NCBI RefSeq assembly: GCF_009617875.1
Contig: NZ_BLAV01000001.1
Coordinates: 682,001-746,000, forward strand
DNA length: 64,000 nucleotides
Source: Prolixibacter sp. NT017
Lineage (GTDB): Bacteria; Bacteroidota; Bacteroidia; Bacteroidales; Prolixibacteraceae
Reading direction: 5' to 3'
Positions 15,118-24,725 of the stretch are shown piece after piece. Numbering within the stretch: the first letter of the stretch is position 1; every line of letters starts with the position of its first letter. The position numbers and the translations under genes are program-made. The notes under the pieces were generated by a model. It ran no database searches. It was not told where the DNA came from and saw only the letters and a list, made by a program, of their open reading frames with translations.

Positions 15118-18100
15118 ATGAAAAAATGTAATCTGAGTTCTGTTCCGGATGGAAATTGGACAAGGAAGCTCCTGACCATGCTCCTTCTGTTTGTTTTTAT
15201 GGCAGGATCAGCCTTTGCGCAAACAAAGACCTTAAGCGGTACAGTAACCGGTGAGGACGGAGTGCCTATTCCGGGTGTAACCGTCATGGTGAAAGGTACA
15301 TCTGTTGGTACAGTTACCGACCTTAATGGTGAGTATACCCTGACCGGTGTTCCTGCAGATGCTGAAACATTAGTGGTTTCGTACATTGGTATGAAAACGC
15401 AGGAAATTGAGATAGGGGATCAGACCAATATTAGTGCCACCTTGGCTCCTGACGTTGTGGGAGTAGATGAAGTGGTGGTTGTGGGTTATGGTACCCAACA
15501 GAAAAAATCGTTGACCGGTTCCGTAGCTTCTGTTTCGGAGGATGAGCTTCGTGCTGTTCCTGCTGCGAACGCTGCCTCTCGTCTGCAGGGACGTGTTGCC
15601 GGTGTAACCATTACCAACGACAACTCTCCTGGTGGTGACGCTACGGTTCGTATCCGTGGTTATGGTACCATTAATAACAACAACCCTTTGTTCGTGATTG
15701 ACGGAGTGCCGACAACCGGTGGATTGAGCCGTATTAACCCGAACGATATTGAGTCGATGACCGTATTGAAAGATGCTTCTTCGGCAGCTATTTACGGGGT
15801 GCGTGCTGCAAACGGTGTTGTTATTATCACTACTAAACGTGGTAAAGCCGGTAAACCGAAAGTAAGCTTCGACGCCCGTTATGGTGTTCAGCGTACGACC
15901 AATAAACTTGACCTGTTGAATACCAAGGAATATGGTGATTTGGTTTGGATGGTAGCTGCCAATGACAGTTATCTGACGGGAGCGACCGTTGTACCTAATC
16001 ACCCACAGTACGGAACCGGAGCTTCTCCGCAGATTCCGGATTATATCATCCCTACCTTTGCGTTTGAAGGTGAGCCGATGACTGACCCTTCTACCTACAA
16101 CAATGATGATACCAAAGGGCCGCTGAACCTGATTACCCGCGCCAACAAGCAGGGTACTGATTGGTATGACGAGATTTTTGATCCGGCACCCATTCAGGAA
16201 TATAACGTTAATATTTCCGGTGGAACCGAAAAAGGTACCTATGCCGTAAGTATGGGATACCTGAACCAGGAAGGTGTTGTGATACATACTGGTTTTGAGC
16301 GTTATTCGATGCGTTCGAATATGGATGCTCAGCTGACCGATTGGTTGAAGATGGGACAGAGCCTGGGAGTTACCTACACCAAACGTCAAGGTTCGTACGG
16401 AACCAACAACGATGAAGGTAACGCTGTATCACAGGCTTATCGTATGCAGCCTATTGTTCCGGTTTACGATATTATGGGCAATTTCGCCGGTACCAAAGCA
16501 AACGGAACCGGTAACGGAGCCAACCCGGTTGCGAACCTGACCCGTGATAAAGATGACTGGGGCACCGATTTGCGCGTTCTGGCCAATGGCTATGCGGAAA
16601 TTAAGCCGATGAAAGATTTGACTTTCAAAACGCTGTTTGGGATCGATTTGAACAATGGCCGTAGCAAGGATTATACCATTCGTAACATCGAATTCGCCGA
16701 AGCGATTGCCACCAACAGCCTTTCCGAATATCATGGTTATACTTTGCAGTGGAACTGGGCGAACACGCTGAACTATAATAAGACCATAAACAATACGCAT
16801 TACATTAATGTATTGTTGGGTTCTGAAGCTGTTTCCAATAAATATGAAGAGTTCACAGCCGGACGTAGCAAGTTCTTCTCGGACGATGTTGATTACCGCT
16901 ATCTGAATGCCGGTGAGATCAACCAGGTGAATACCGGTTATGCTACTGACTGGAAAACGTTCTCCTATTTTGGTCGTTTGAACTATGACTACATGCACAA
17001 ATACCTGCTGGAAGCTGTTGTTCGCCGTGATGCATCTTCCCGATTCGGAGCTGCTAACCGTTGGGGTACTTTCCCTGCATTCTCAGTCGGATGGCGTATT
17101 TCAGAAGAAAGCTTTATGGGCGACGTCCCGTGGCTGGATGACCTGAAACTGCGTGCCGGTTGGGGACAAAACGGTAACGACCAGATTGGTAACTATGATA
17201 CTTATGCCATTTATAGTGCTACCAGTTGGATGTCGTTCTATTCCGTTTCCGGAGACAATACATCTTCATCAGCCGGTTTTAACAATACTTCGCTGGCTAA
17301 CCCGGATGTAAAATGGGAAACCACTACTACTACAGACATTGGGTTGGATATGACCATTCTGGATAACCGGTTGGAACTTAATTTTGACTGGTATGACAAG
17401 AAAACAACCGATATGCTTTATCCGGTACAGTTACCTGCTACCTATGGTAATGCAACCCGTCCATCAGTGAATATCGGTGACATGAAGAACACCGGTTATG
17501 ATATCATGCTGACTTACCACGGAAAAGTAGGTAAGGATTTCATCTATAACGTAAGGGCTAATGCATCGCATTACAAGAATGAAGTCATTAAGTTGAATGA
17601 TAATTCGGCTGAGGTTCTTTGGGGAGCCAACCTGCGCCAACGTACTTATACCCGTTCAGAAGCCGGACATCCGATTTCTTCCTTCTACGGTTATGAGGTT
17701 GTTGGTATTTTTAACAGTTGGGATGAGGCGAATTCATGGCCAGCCTTCGGTGATTACAACAAACCTGGTCGCTTCAAATACAAGGATCAGAATGGTGACG
17801 GTGTAATTGATGCTGACAATGACCGTACTTATATTGGTAGTCCTCACCCGGACCTGACTTATGGTTTGAACATCGATATGACCTATAAGAACTTTGACAT
17901 GACCATGTTCTTCCAGGGATCACTTGGAAACGATGTTATCAACTATGTGAACCGCTGGATTGATTTCAACAACTTTGCCGGTAACCGAAGCAAAAAGCGT
18001 CTGTACGAATCGTGGACAGTTGAACGGTATGCCAACGGCGAAAAAATCTCATTGCCGATTGCTGAATCGAACGATGAGACCAGTCAGGACCCGAACAGTT

Positions 18101-18363
18101 TCTTTGTTGAAGACGGTTCTTATTTCCGGATGAAGGATTTCCAGTTGGGTTATACCCTGCCTGCACGTCTGTCTAACCGTTGGGGAATCGATCGCCTGCG
18201 TGTTTACTTCCAGGCTACTAACCTGTTTACGATTACTGATTACAGTGGACTGGATCCGGAAATTCGCGATACTGCGGGTAATGCGGACCAACGTCTGGGG
18301 GTAGACGAAGGTGTTTATCCGACAGCACAAACCTTCATGTTTGGTGTGAATCTGAACTTGTAA
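15118..18363 (+). CDS. SusC/RagA-type TonB-linked outer-membrane transporter
   Basis: Beta-barrel importer of 1081 residues that passes oligosaccharides or other large ligands captured by the SusD-like lipoprotein. A signal peptide ends at GSAFAQ. Next come a carboxypeptidase-regulatory-like domain (GTVTGEDGVPIPGVTVMVKG), the DEVVVVGYGTQQK segment, a plug domain (VRIRGYGTINNNNPLFVIDG, VLKDASSAAIYGVRAANGVV) and a long barrel ending in MFGVNLNL. The ATG at 15118 gives a proper signal peptide; the frame is open 27 codons upstream. It is the first gene of a three-gene operon with no linked glycoside hydrolase, so the substrate cannot be named. Confidence 0.95.
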   Translation: MKKCNLSSVPDGNWTRKLLTMLLLFVFMAGSAFAQTKTLSGTVTGEDGVPIPGVTVMVKGTSVGTVTDLNGEYTLTGVPADAETLVVSYIGMKTQEIEIGDQTNISATLAPDVVGVDEVVVVGYGTQQKKSLTGSVASVSEDELRAVPAANAASRLQGRVAGVTITNDNSPGGDATVRIRGYGTINNNNPLFVIDGVPTTGGLSRINPNDIESMTVLKDASSAAIYGVRAANGVVIITTKRGKAGKPKVSFDARYGVQRTTNKLDLLNTKEYGDLVWMVAANDSYLTGATVVPNHPQYGTGASPQIPDYIIPTFAFEGEPMTDPSTYNNDDTKGPLNLITRANKQGTDWYDEIFDPAPIQEYNVNISGGTEKGTYAVSMGYLNQEGVVIHTGFERYSMRSNMDAQLTDWLKMGQSLGVTYTKRQGSYGTNNDEGNAVSQAYRMQPIVPVYDIMGNFAGTKANGTGNGANPVANLTRDKDDWGTDLRVLANGYAEIKPMKDLTFKTLFGIDLNNGRSKDYTIRNIEFAEAIATNSLSEYHGYTLQWNWANTLNYNKTINNTHYINVLLGSEAVSNKYEEFTAGRSKFFSDDVDYRYLNAGEINQVNTGYATDWKTFSYFGRLNYDYMHKYLLEAVVRRDASSRFGAANRWGTFPAFSVGWRISEESFMGDVPWLDDLKLRAGWGQNGNDQIGNYDTYAIYSATSWMSFYSVSGDNTSSSAGFNNTSLANPDVKWETTTTTDIGLDMTILDNRLELNFDWYDKKTTDMLYPVQLPATYGNATRPSVNIGDMKNTGYDIMLTYHGKVGKDFIYNVRANASHYKNEVIKLNDNSAEVLWGANLRQRTYTRSEAGHPISSFYGYEVVGIFNSWDEANSWPAFGDYNKPGRFKYKDQNGDGVIDADNDRTYIGSPHPDLTYGLNIDMTYKNFDMTMFFQGSLGNDVINYVNRWIDFNNFAGNRSKKRLYESWTVERYANGEKISLPIAESNDETSQDPNSFFVEDGSYFRMKDFQLGYTLPARLSNRWGIDRLRVYFQATNLFTITDYSGLDPEIRDTAGNADQRLGVDEGVYPTAQTFMFGVNLNL

Positions 18364-18391
18364 TTAAAAGGAACTTAAAAAGAAATTCATT

Positions 18392-20113
18392 ATGAAAAAG
18401 ATAATTTTCCTAACCTTATTGGCTGTTGTCGGAACATTTTATTCCTGCTCCGACAGCTGGTTTGAATTAAAACCAAAAGGTGCCGCATCAATTTCCCAGT
18501 TCTATAATGAGAAGGGATTGAATGCTCTGTTGATTGGAGCGTATGCTGCGCTTGACGGTGAAGGTACCGATGCCGGATGGGCTGGTACCTACGCCTGGGC
18601 CGGTTCCGTATCGAACTGGGTGTGGGGATCGGTCGCTTCTGACGATGCTTATAAAGGATCGGAAGCTGGTGACCAGTCGACTATCAATCCGATTGAGCGT
18701 TTTGAAGTTACTTCAACTAACGGTTATGTATCGGACAAATGGCATGCATTGTATGATGGTATCTCACGCTGTAATGATGTGTTGAGAGCGATTGCCGCAA
18801 CTCCGGATGATGTTGTATCGGCGGATAAGAAAGCGTGGTTTGCGGGTCAGGCTCGTTTCCTGCGTGCGCACTTCTATTTCGATATGACCCGTACTTACAA
18901 AAAAGTGCCTTATATCGATGAGAATACAGAGGCACCCGAAGCTGTTCCGAATGATCACATGTTGTGGCCGGAAATCGAAGCGGACTTCCAATTCGCAGTA
19001 CAAAACCTCAACGAATCAGAATCTAATGTTGGTTACGCTACCAAATGGGCCGCAGAGACCGCTTTAGCCAGAGTATACATGTTCGAAGAAAAGTACAGCG
19101 AAGCCAAGCCGTTGTTGGATGATGTTATTAATAATGGTCCGTTTGTTTTGATGGATGATTTTCAGCAGAACTACCTGATTGCCTATAATAACAACAAAGA
19201 ATCGATTTTTGAGGTGCAGTATTCAGTGAATGATGGTGCTCCTGAATCGTTCAACGGAGGTTATGGTGACGCACTGAACTTCCCGTATGCACCGGATATT
19301 GGTGTATGTTGCGGATTCCACCAGCCTTCTCAAAACCTGGTGAATGCGTACAAGGTAGATGCGAATGGTCTTCCATTATTCGATACCTTCAATAATTCAG
19401 ATATTCCAAGTCTGGATGCTTCAGGAGATGTTATCTTAACTAATACGTATACTGATCCGGTTGACCCGCGTTTGGATTTTACCGTTGGGCGTCCTGGTAT
19501 TCCTTATCTTGACTGGGGTGTTCAGGGAAATAAAACCTGGGTTCGTGACGTTGGTAACGGTGGTCCTTATTTGTATAAGAAAAACATGTTCCTGAAATCG
19601 GAAAGAGGAACGTTGTCAACTACTTCCGGTTGGGCAACCGGTGTTAATGCAAACAACTATCGCATGTATCGTTTGGCTCACGTTATTCTGTGGCGTGCTG
19701 AAGTAGCTGCCCAGGAAAACGATTTGGGTACAGCGATGAATCTGGTCAACCAGATTCGTAATCGTGCGAAGAATAGTTCTGTTGTCAAATTTGATGATGG
19801 TACACCTGCTGCCAACTATGATGTTGAGCCGTATACGTCATTCCCCAATCAGGCATACGCTTTGCGCGCCGTGCAGTGGGAAATGCGTCTCGAGTTTGCG
19901 ATGGAAGGTATGCGTTTCTTCGACCTGGTACGTTGGGGCATAGCTGCTGATGTGATGAACGCATATCTGGCTGAAGAATCTACCAAGCGAACTCACCTTT
20001 CCGGTACCAGTTTTACGGCCGGTAAGAACGAGTATTTCCCGATTCCGCAAACACAGATTGACCTTTCTGTGGCTGACGGACAAAGTGTTTTAACTCAAAA
20101 TCCCGGATATTAA
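18392..20113 (+). CDS. SusD/RagB-family nutrient-binding lipoprotein
   Basis: Surface lipoprotein of 573 residues pairing with the SusC-like transporter 28 bp upstream. A lipobox ends in cysteine 19 (TFYSC). Typical SusD features are the N-terminal SISQFYNEKGLNALLIGAY, the WHALYDGISRCNDVL helix, TPR-like RAHFYFDMTRTY and AETALARVYMF, and the C-terminal block RLAHVILWRAEVAAQ...NQIRNRA followed by MRFFDLVRWG. It should act as a lid over the SusC barrel and bind ligand at the cell surface. Confidence 0.94.
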   Translation: MKKIIFLTLLAVVGTFYSCSDSWFELKPKGAASISQFYNEKGLNALLIGAYAALDGEGTDAGWAGTYAWAGSVSNWVWGSVASDDAYKGSEAGDQSTINPIERFEVTSTNGYVSDKWHALYDGISRCNDVLRAIAATPDDVVSADKKAWFAGQARFLRAHFYFDMTRTYKKVPYIDENTEAPEAVPNDHMLWPEIEADFQFAVQNLNESESNVGYATKWAAETALARVYMFEEKYSEAKPLLDDVINNGPFVLMDDFQQNYLIAYNNNKESIFEVQYSVNDGAPESFNGGYGDALNFPYAPDIGVCCGFHQPSQNLVNAYKVDANGLPLFDTFNNSDIPSLDASGDVILTNTYTDPVDPRLDFTVGRPGIPYLDWGVQGNKTWVRDVGNGGPYLYKKNMFLKSERGTLSTTSGWATGVNANNYRMYRLAHVILWRAEVAAQENDLGTAMNLVNQIRNRAKNSSVVKFDDGTPAANYDVEPYTSFPNQAYALRAVQWEMRLEFAMEGMRFFDLVRWGIAADVMNAYLAEESTKRTHLSGTSFTAGKNEYFPIPQTQIDLSVADGQSVLTQNPGY

Positions 20114-20125
20114 TAAAATTGAATC

Positions 20126-21184
20126 ATGATGAAGAAAATATTTCTTTTGTTACCAGTTCTTGCCCTGTTCTTTGCTTCATGCGAAGAAGATAATAACTGG
20201 GAATATAATCCAAATCGTACAGACATTATTGTCCAGAATACGAATGTTTATCTTCTGGATCCAGGAGCCTCAGCTAGTATTGAGGCAGATGCGACCGCTA
20301 CAGAAGTAAATACAAATGTTGGTGTGACTGTTTCTTTATCTAGTGGAAAAGGAACTTTTACTGCGACAAAATCTCAGCTCGGAATTTCATCTGTAGATGA
20401 TACTAAACAGGTTGAGTTTACAGCGACAATCAATGGTTATGTTTCATATGCGTATGCAATTTTCACTATGATGGATCCGCTGTCTGTATCTGAGCCTGGT
20501 GCAGTAATTCTAAACTCTGTGAATGATACCATTACCTACGAAATAGATGCGGCTTCGACTACTCCTGATGCAATTACTGTTATGCAAAAAATAAACAGTG
20601 GTTCAGCGGTTGAGGTATCCAAAACCGGTGGCTGGGATGTGAGTAGTGATGATATTGTTTTTAGTGGTGATGAGTTTGCCGAGGGAGATACGGTGACTTA
20701 CAGCGTAACTGCTACTAATGCAAATGGTTCGGTAAGTCATTCTGTTTCGTTTGTGGTTGGTAAGTACACTTTCCCCGCCTCTGACAATTTCACGCTCAGC
20801 CAGGATACTATGGCTTATGATTTTGTTGATGGTGCGTTTGTGAAAGTCTCGAATGTTGATTCTAGTGATATTGCAAGGGTTGTTGTACCCGGACAATCTG
20901 TAGGATTTACGTCACTTGGAAGTGCGGAATTTGTCAAGACTACTGAGGCAGTTTATACCACAGCCGATGTAAACACGATTGAAGATGAGTTTAATTCCGG
21001 AGTTGCTGTCACTACAGTAAATGATGCTACGGTAGACGAATATTATATCTACAAAACAGTCAGAATCGTTGATACTAATACAATTACTTATTATGGTCTG
21101 TTGAAAATCACTGAGTTGCAAGGTGCTTTTGCTGGTCAGGAAGATCAGGTTGCTATTAGTTTCGAGCGAAAATATCTTGAATAG
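20126..21184 (+). CDS. Surface lipoprotein in the susCD operon, unknown function
   Basis: Protein of 352 residues starting 12 bp after susD. It has a lipoprotein signal (FFASC, cysteine at about 19) followed by an acidic EEDNN stretch typical of surface-exported Bacteroidota lipoproteins. The rest is Thr/Val/Ser-rich beta structure, apparently two or three Ig-like or cadherin-like modules (repeating TATNANGSVSHSVSFVVG-type strands). Its place fits a SusE/SusF-like accessory binding protein, but I recognise no family. Base composition is more AT-rich than in susC and susD. Confidence 0.75.
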   Translation: MMKKIFLLLPVLALFFASCEEDNNWEYNPNRTDIIVQNTNVYLLDPGASASIEADATATEVNTNVGVTVSLSSGKGTFTATKSQLGISSVDDTKQVEFTATINGYVSYAYAIFTMMDPLSVSEPGAVILNSVNDTITYEIDAASTTPDAITVMQKINSGSAVEVSKTGGWDVSSDDIVFSGDEFAEGDTVTYSVTATNANGSVSHSVSFVVGKYTFPASDNFTLSQDTMAYDFVDGAFVKVSNVDSSDIARVVVPGQSVGFTSLGSAEFVKTTEAVYTTADVNTIEDEFNSGVAVTTVNDATVDEYYIYKTVRIVDTNTITYYGLLKITELQGAFAGQEDQVAISFERKYLE

Positions 21185-21205
21185 TTAACTAGTTCGTAAA
21201 TAAAT

Positions 21206-21240
21206 AAAATGAGGGAGACCATTTGGTTTCCCTCATTTCA
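21206..21240 (+). terminator. Terminator of the susCD operon
   Basis: Stem AATGAGGGAGACC / GGTTTCCCTCATT with loop ATTT, followed by T-rich sequence, 25 bp after the lipoprotein stop. Confidence 0.8.
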
Positions 21241-21321
21241 TTTTCTCTTTATTTTATTACTGAGATATTGTTTACAGACAGAGGAGTAGACGAATAATTT
21301 CCTTCTCGTTTATTCAATTGA

Positions 21322-22092
21322 TTAAATGTCCAAATAATAAACGAACCCAATGGTAGCATTCAGAGTAGAAAGCGTGTAGTGATTACTTTCCTCGCTTAGG
21401 ATGGCTCTGGTAAGATTGGTGCCGGTTCCTTTATCTACTTCTTTTTCTTCGCGGGAAATTTTAGCAGACGATTGAAAGTAGCTCAGGCCAACCTGTAAAT
21501 TTGTTCGTGGAGAGACGGCGAAGCGCAGAGCTGTTCCTGCTTTCCAGGCAAATGCCAGGTTATTCCGGTTGGTGGCATGATTGATATAAAACCAGTTATT
21601 ATTCGGATTGTCATAAGTAAGCTGCTGGTTGGGCACCAAATTGACATTTACGCCTCCCAGCGCCTGAAAATCCCAACTGAAGGTGTTGAAATTGATACTG
21701 TATCTCGGCCCTACCAAAATACTTCCCCAAAGCCATGAGTTGGAATTTAGTTTTAGGTAATCCCGCTCAGCTGCGGTGATGTCGTAGTTCTGTTTGAACA
21801 TGTTTTCCAGCCTGGTGCCAACGCCATCCCGGTTGACCGGATTGTTGCCGAAATTGAGCATTCCGGTGAGCGACAGATTATCCTGGAGTGCGTAGTTCGA
21901 CTCAAGCGTCATGTTGAAACCTTTTTCGGCATGACCGGCTTTCACATTGTCCGGATTATTGTTTTTGAAGGCATTCACTGGCCAGGCGCCACCCATTGAC
22001 AACGCAAACGACCAGTTTTCGGATTGCGCTGAAGCATTGACGGTGAATAACAGAAGCAATGAAAGGACAGATATGTATTTCATATAATTCAT
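21322..22092 (-). CDS. Outer-membrane beta-barrel protein, unknown function
   Basis: Protein of 256 residues. A signal peptide ends at NASAQ (about residue 22), then about eight to ten amphipathic strands (WSFALSMGGAWPVNAF, GFNMTLESNYALQDNLSLTGML, WGSILVGPRYSINF, ALRFAVSPRTNLQVGLSYF) and a C-terminal aromatic strand ending GFVYYLDI. This fits a small OmpX/OmpA-type barrel. It is a single gene, convergent with the susCD operon. No enzyme motif is seen. Confidence 0.7.
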   Translation of the reverse strand: MNYMKYISVLSLLLLFTVNASAQSENWSFALSMGGAWPVNAFKNNNPDNVKAGHAEKGFNMTLESNYALQDNLSLTGMLNFGNNPVNRDGVGTRLENMFKQNYDITAAERDYLKLNSNSWLWGSILVGPRYSINFNTFSWDFQALGGVNVNLVPNQQLTYDNPNNNWFYINHATNRNNLAFAWKAGTALRFAVSPRTNLQVGLSYFQSSAKISREEKEVDKGTGTNLTRAILSEESNHYTLSTLNATIGFVYYLDI

Positions 22093-22459
22093 TTTTAAGT
22101 AAAATCAAACAGGTTCCTTAAGCCAAAGTATATTTTTTATTCGTATTAATCAGGCGGAATCCGGAATTTCTTCCCGCCGTTGCGATCTATCTACTTGACG
22201 GGAAAAGACGCAATAACGTTTCGTTGTCAGTTGTTAAAACTGACAATTTCATGAAAATGATTTGACAACCAGTATCTTTTCTTGTAGACTCTACGGATAT
22301 TTCTTTCGCGAAAAGCAATTATCGCAGAATAATTATGAAAGCTACCCGATTCTGGTAAAGATATGCTCCCGGATTTTTTTAAATTTACGCCTGATTCCGC
22401 TCCGGCAGTAACAAATTGTTACCTCATCCGGACCCATCCTGAAATATAAAACGCTTTTT

Positions 22460-23692
22460 ATGGCATTGAATTACATTTGGATTTTCTTTTTTCTTACTGC
22501 ATTTGTTTTCGGTTTGGTCAAACTCATATTCTTTGGAGACACCTCGGTTTTTACCGATATGGTAGCATCCACCTTTGATATGGCCAAAACCGGATTCCAA
22601 ATTTCTCTTGGTTTAACCGGCGTTTTAACTCTATGGATGGGAATCATGCGGATAGGTGAAAAAGGGGGAGTAGTGAAGATTTTTTCCCGTCTTATCGGGC
22701 CTTTCTTCAATAAGCTGTTTCCCGATTTGGGGAAAGACCATCCGGCTTATGGTTCTATTATGATGAATCTGGCGGCGAATATGCTGGGACTGGACAATGC
22801 AGCTACTCCGATGGGATTGCAGGCCATGAAAGAGATGCAGGCGACCAATCCATCGAAGAAGACTGCCTCGAATCCGCAGATCATGTTCCTGGTATTGAAT
22901 ACGTCGGGGTTAACGCTCATTCCCATATCGGTGATGGTGTACCGGGCACAATTGGGAGCGGCCGATCCGGCGGATATTTTTATTCCCATATTACTGGCCA
23001 CATTTTTTTCTACGCTGGCCGGTGTTATCAGCGTTTCCATTTACCAGCGCATCAAACTTTACGATAAAGTGATTCTGGCTTATCTTGGCGGATTGACACT
23101 TTTGATTGTCGGTATGATTGCCTGGATGTCGACTCTGTCGAAAGACCAGGTGACACTTTACTCGCAGGTGGGGAGCAATGTGATTCTGTTTTCCACCATT
23201 ATCGCATTCATCACGTTGGGAGTCGTCAGGAAAATCAACGTGTATCAAACCTTCATCGAGGGGGCAAAGGACGGCTTTTCGACAGCGATTAAAATTATTC
23301 CGTACCTGGTGGCCATTCTGGTTGCTATTGGCGTGTTCCGGGCTTCAGGGGCGCTGGATTTTATAACGAGCGGGATTGCCTGGATATTTCATTCAATGGG
23401 AATTAACACCGACTTTGTGGATGCATTGCCCACCGCTTTGATGAAACCGTTGAGTGGTAGCGGCGCACGGGGCATGATGGTGGATGCGATGAAAAATTAC
23501 GGTCCCGATTCATTCGTCGGGCGGGTAGCGTCCACCGTGCAGGGAGCAACCGATACGACTTTTTATATTTTGGCTGTCTACTTTGGCTCGGTTGGTATCA
23601 AGAATACCAAGTATGCGGTAACCTGCGGATTGATTGCCGATTTTACAGGTATCGTCGCAGCGATCCTGATTTCCTATATGTTCTTCCATTAA
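22460..23692 (+). CDS. Fused SpmA/SpmB-type nucleoside-recognition membrane protein
   Basis: Polytopic membrane protein of 410 residues with two Gate (nucleoside_recog) domains in tandem, matching the SpmA-SpmB fusion common in Bacteroidota. Landmarks are LTGVLTLWMGIMRIGEKGG, MMNLAANMLGLDNAATPMGLQAMKE (SpmA-type) and, in the second half, GAKDGFSTAIKIIPYLVAILVAIGVFR and SGSGARGMMVDAM (SpmB-type). There are about eight to ten TM helices. The transported ligand is unknown; the sporulation name comes from Bacillus homologues and does not apply here. Confidence 0.85.
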   Translation: MALNYIWIFFFLTAFVFGLVKLIFFGDTSVFTDMVASTFDMAKTGFQISLGLTGVLTLWMGIMRIGEKGGVVKIFSRLIGPFFNKLFPDLGKDHPAYGSIMMNLAANMLGLDNAATPMGLQAMKEMQATNPSKKTASNPQIMFLVLNTSGLTLIPISVMVYRAQLGAADPADIFIPILLATFFSTLAGVISVSIYQRIKLYDKVILAYLGGLTLLIVGMIAWMSTLSKDQVTLYSQVGSNVILFSTIIAFITLGVVRKINVYQTFIEGAKDGFSTAIKIIPYLVAILVAIGVFRASGALDFITSGIAWIFHSMGINTDFVDALPTALMKPLSGSGARGMMVDAMKNYGPDSFVGRVASTVQGATDTTFYILAVYFGSVGIKNTKYAVTCGLIADFTGIVAAILISYMFFH

Positions 23693-23694
23693 AA

Positions 23695-23728
23695 AAGCAG
23701 GAAAGGGAAGTTACCCGCATTCCTGCTA
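23695..23728 (-). terminator. Terminator of kdsA
   Basis: AGCAGGAA (23696-23703) pairs with TTCCTGCT (23720-23727). On the minus strand the stem is followed by a T-run (complement of 23691-23696), 25 bp after the kdsA stop and overlapping the stop of the convergent gene. Confidence 0.7.
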
Positions 23729-23753
23729 ATCTGTTCCTTTCCGGAAAATATTT

Positions 23754-24578
23754 TTATAGCTGATTAACGGCTTGTCTCAGGATGGTGAGCCTTTTCAGCA
23801 TGTTTTCCAGTTTGTCGAGGTGGAGCATATTGGCTCCGTCCGATTTGGCACTGGCCGGATCGGGATGTGTTTCTATGAACAAACCGTCCGTGCCCACCGC
23901 AATAGCTCCCCGGGCAATCGTTTCAATCAGCTCGGGCTTTCCTCCCGTAACTCCGGATGACTGGTTGGGTTGTTGCAGTGAATGTGTGATGTCCATCACA
24001 ACCGGGCACTCATTGGTTTCCTTCATTTCCGGTATGCCGCGATAATCCACTACCAAATCCTGGTACCCAAAGGTGCTTCCCCTTTCGGTGATGACCACAT
24101 TCGGGTTACCGGATTCTCTCACTTTATCTACCGCAAATTTCATGGCTTCGGCCGAAAGAAATTGTCCCTTTTTAATGTTGACGACTTTGCCGGTTTTGGC
24201 AGCTGCTACCAGGATGTCGGTTTGGCGGCAGAGGAATGCCGGTATCTGCAACATGTCGACATATTCGGCTGCCATAGCCGCTTCAGGTGCACTGTGGAAA
24301 TCGGTAACAGTGGGAACACCGAACGTTTCGTTCACTTTACGCAGAATTTTCAGCGCTTTTTCGTCGCCGATGCCGGTGAAGGAATCGAGGCGCGACCGAT
24401 TGGCTTTCCGGTAGGAGCCTTTGAAAATGTATGGGATTTTCAGGTCGTCGGTGATACGAACAATACGCTCTGCAATTTTCAGCGCCAGGGTTTCTTCTTC
24501 AATGGCGCAGGGGCCGGCCAGGAGGAAGAAATTGTCGCTCTCTTTGTGCCGGATATGGTCAATTCCGTTAAAAATCAT
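23754..24578 (-). CDS. kdsA: 3-deoxy-8-phosphooctulonate (KDO-8-P) synthase
   Basis: Condenses arabinose-5-phosphate and PEP to KDO-8-phosphate for lipopolysaccharide inner core, in the cytoplasm. The 274 residues match KdsA length. Motifs: FFLLAGPCAIEEE (about 17-29), YIFKGSYRKANRSR, LDSFTGIGDEKAL, DMLQIPAFLCRQTDIL, NIKKGQFLS, ERGSTFGYQDLVVD and DITHSLQQPN. LCRQTD is the usual KdsA active-site loop. It is transcribed alone. Confidence 0.96.
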   Translation of the reverse strand: MIFNGIDHIRHKESDNFFLLAGPCAIEEETLALKIAERIVRITDDLKIPYIFKGSYRKANRSRLDSFTGIGDEKALKILRKVNETFGVPTVTDFHSAPEAAMAAEYVDMLQIPAFLCRQTDILVAAAKTGKVVNIKKGQFLSAEAMKFAVDKVRESGNPNVVITERGSTFGYQDLVVDYRGIPEMKETNECPVVMDITHSLQQPNQSSGVTGGKPELIETIARGAIAVGTDGLFIETHPDPASAKSDGANMLHLDKLENMLKRLTILRQAVNQL

Positions 24579-24725
24579 GGTAATGTACTTGTTCTTTCTT
24601 ATTCAAACTATCCCGATATCAAACATTTGTATGCCGTAAACGGGACTGCAATGGTAGTGAAAAACCCGTAAATTCTGACTGAATTTGATTTGTTTTCGTA
24701 ACCAAAAGAAATTCAGATTACTGAA

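Noticed and set aside
15370..16389. 339-codon minus-strand open frame opposite susC
   Set aside because: Antisense to an unambiguous TonB-linked transporter; low-complexity Asn/Thr/Arg composition reflects codon complement.
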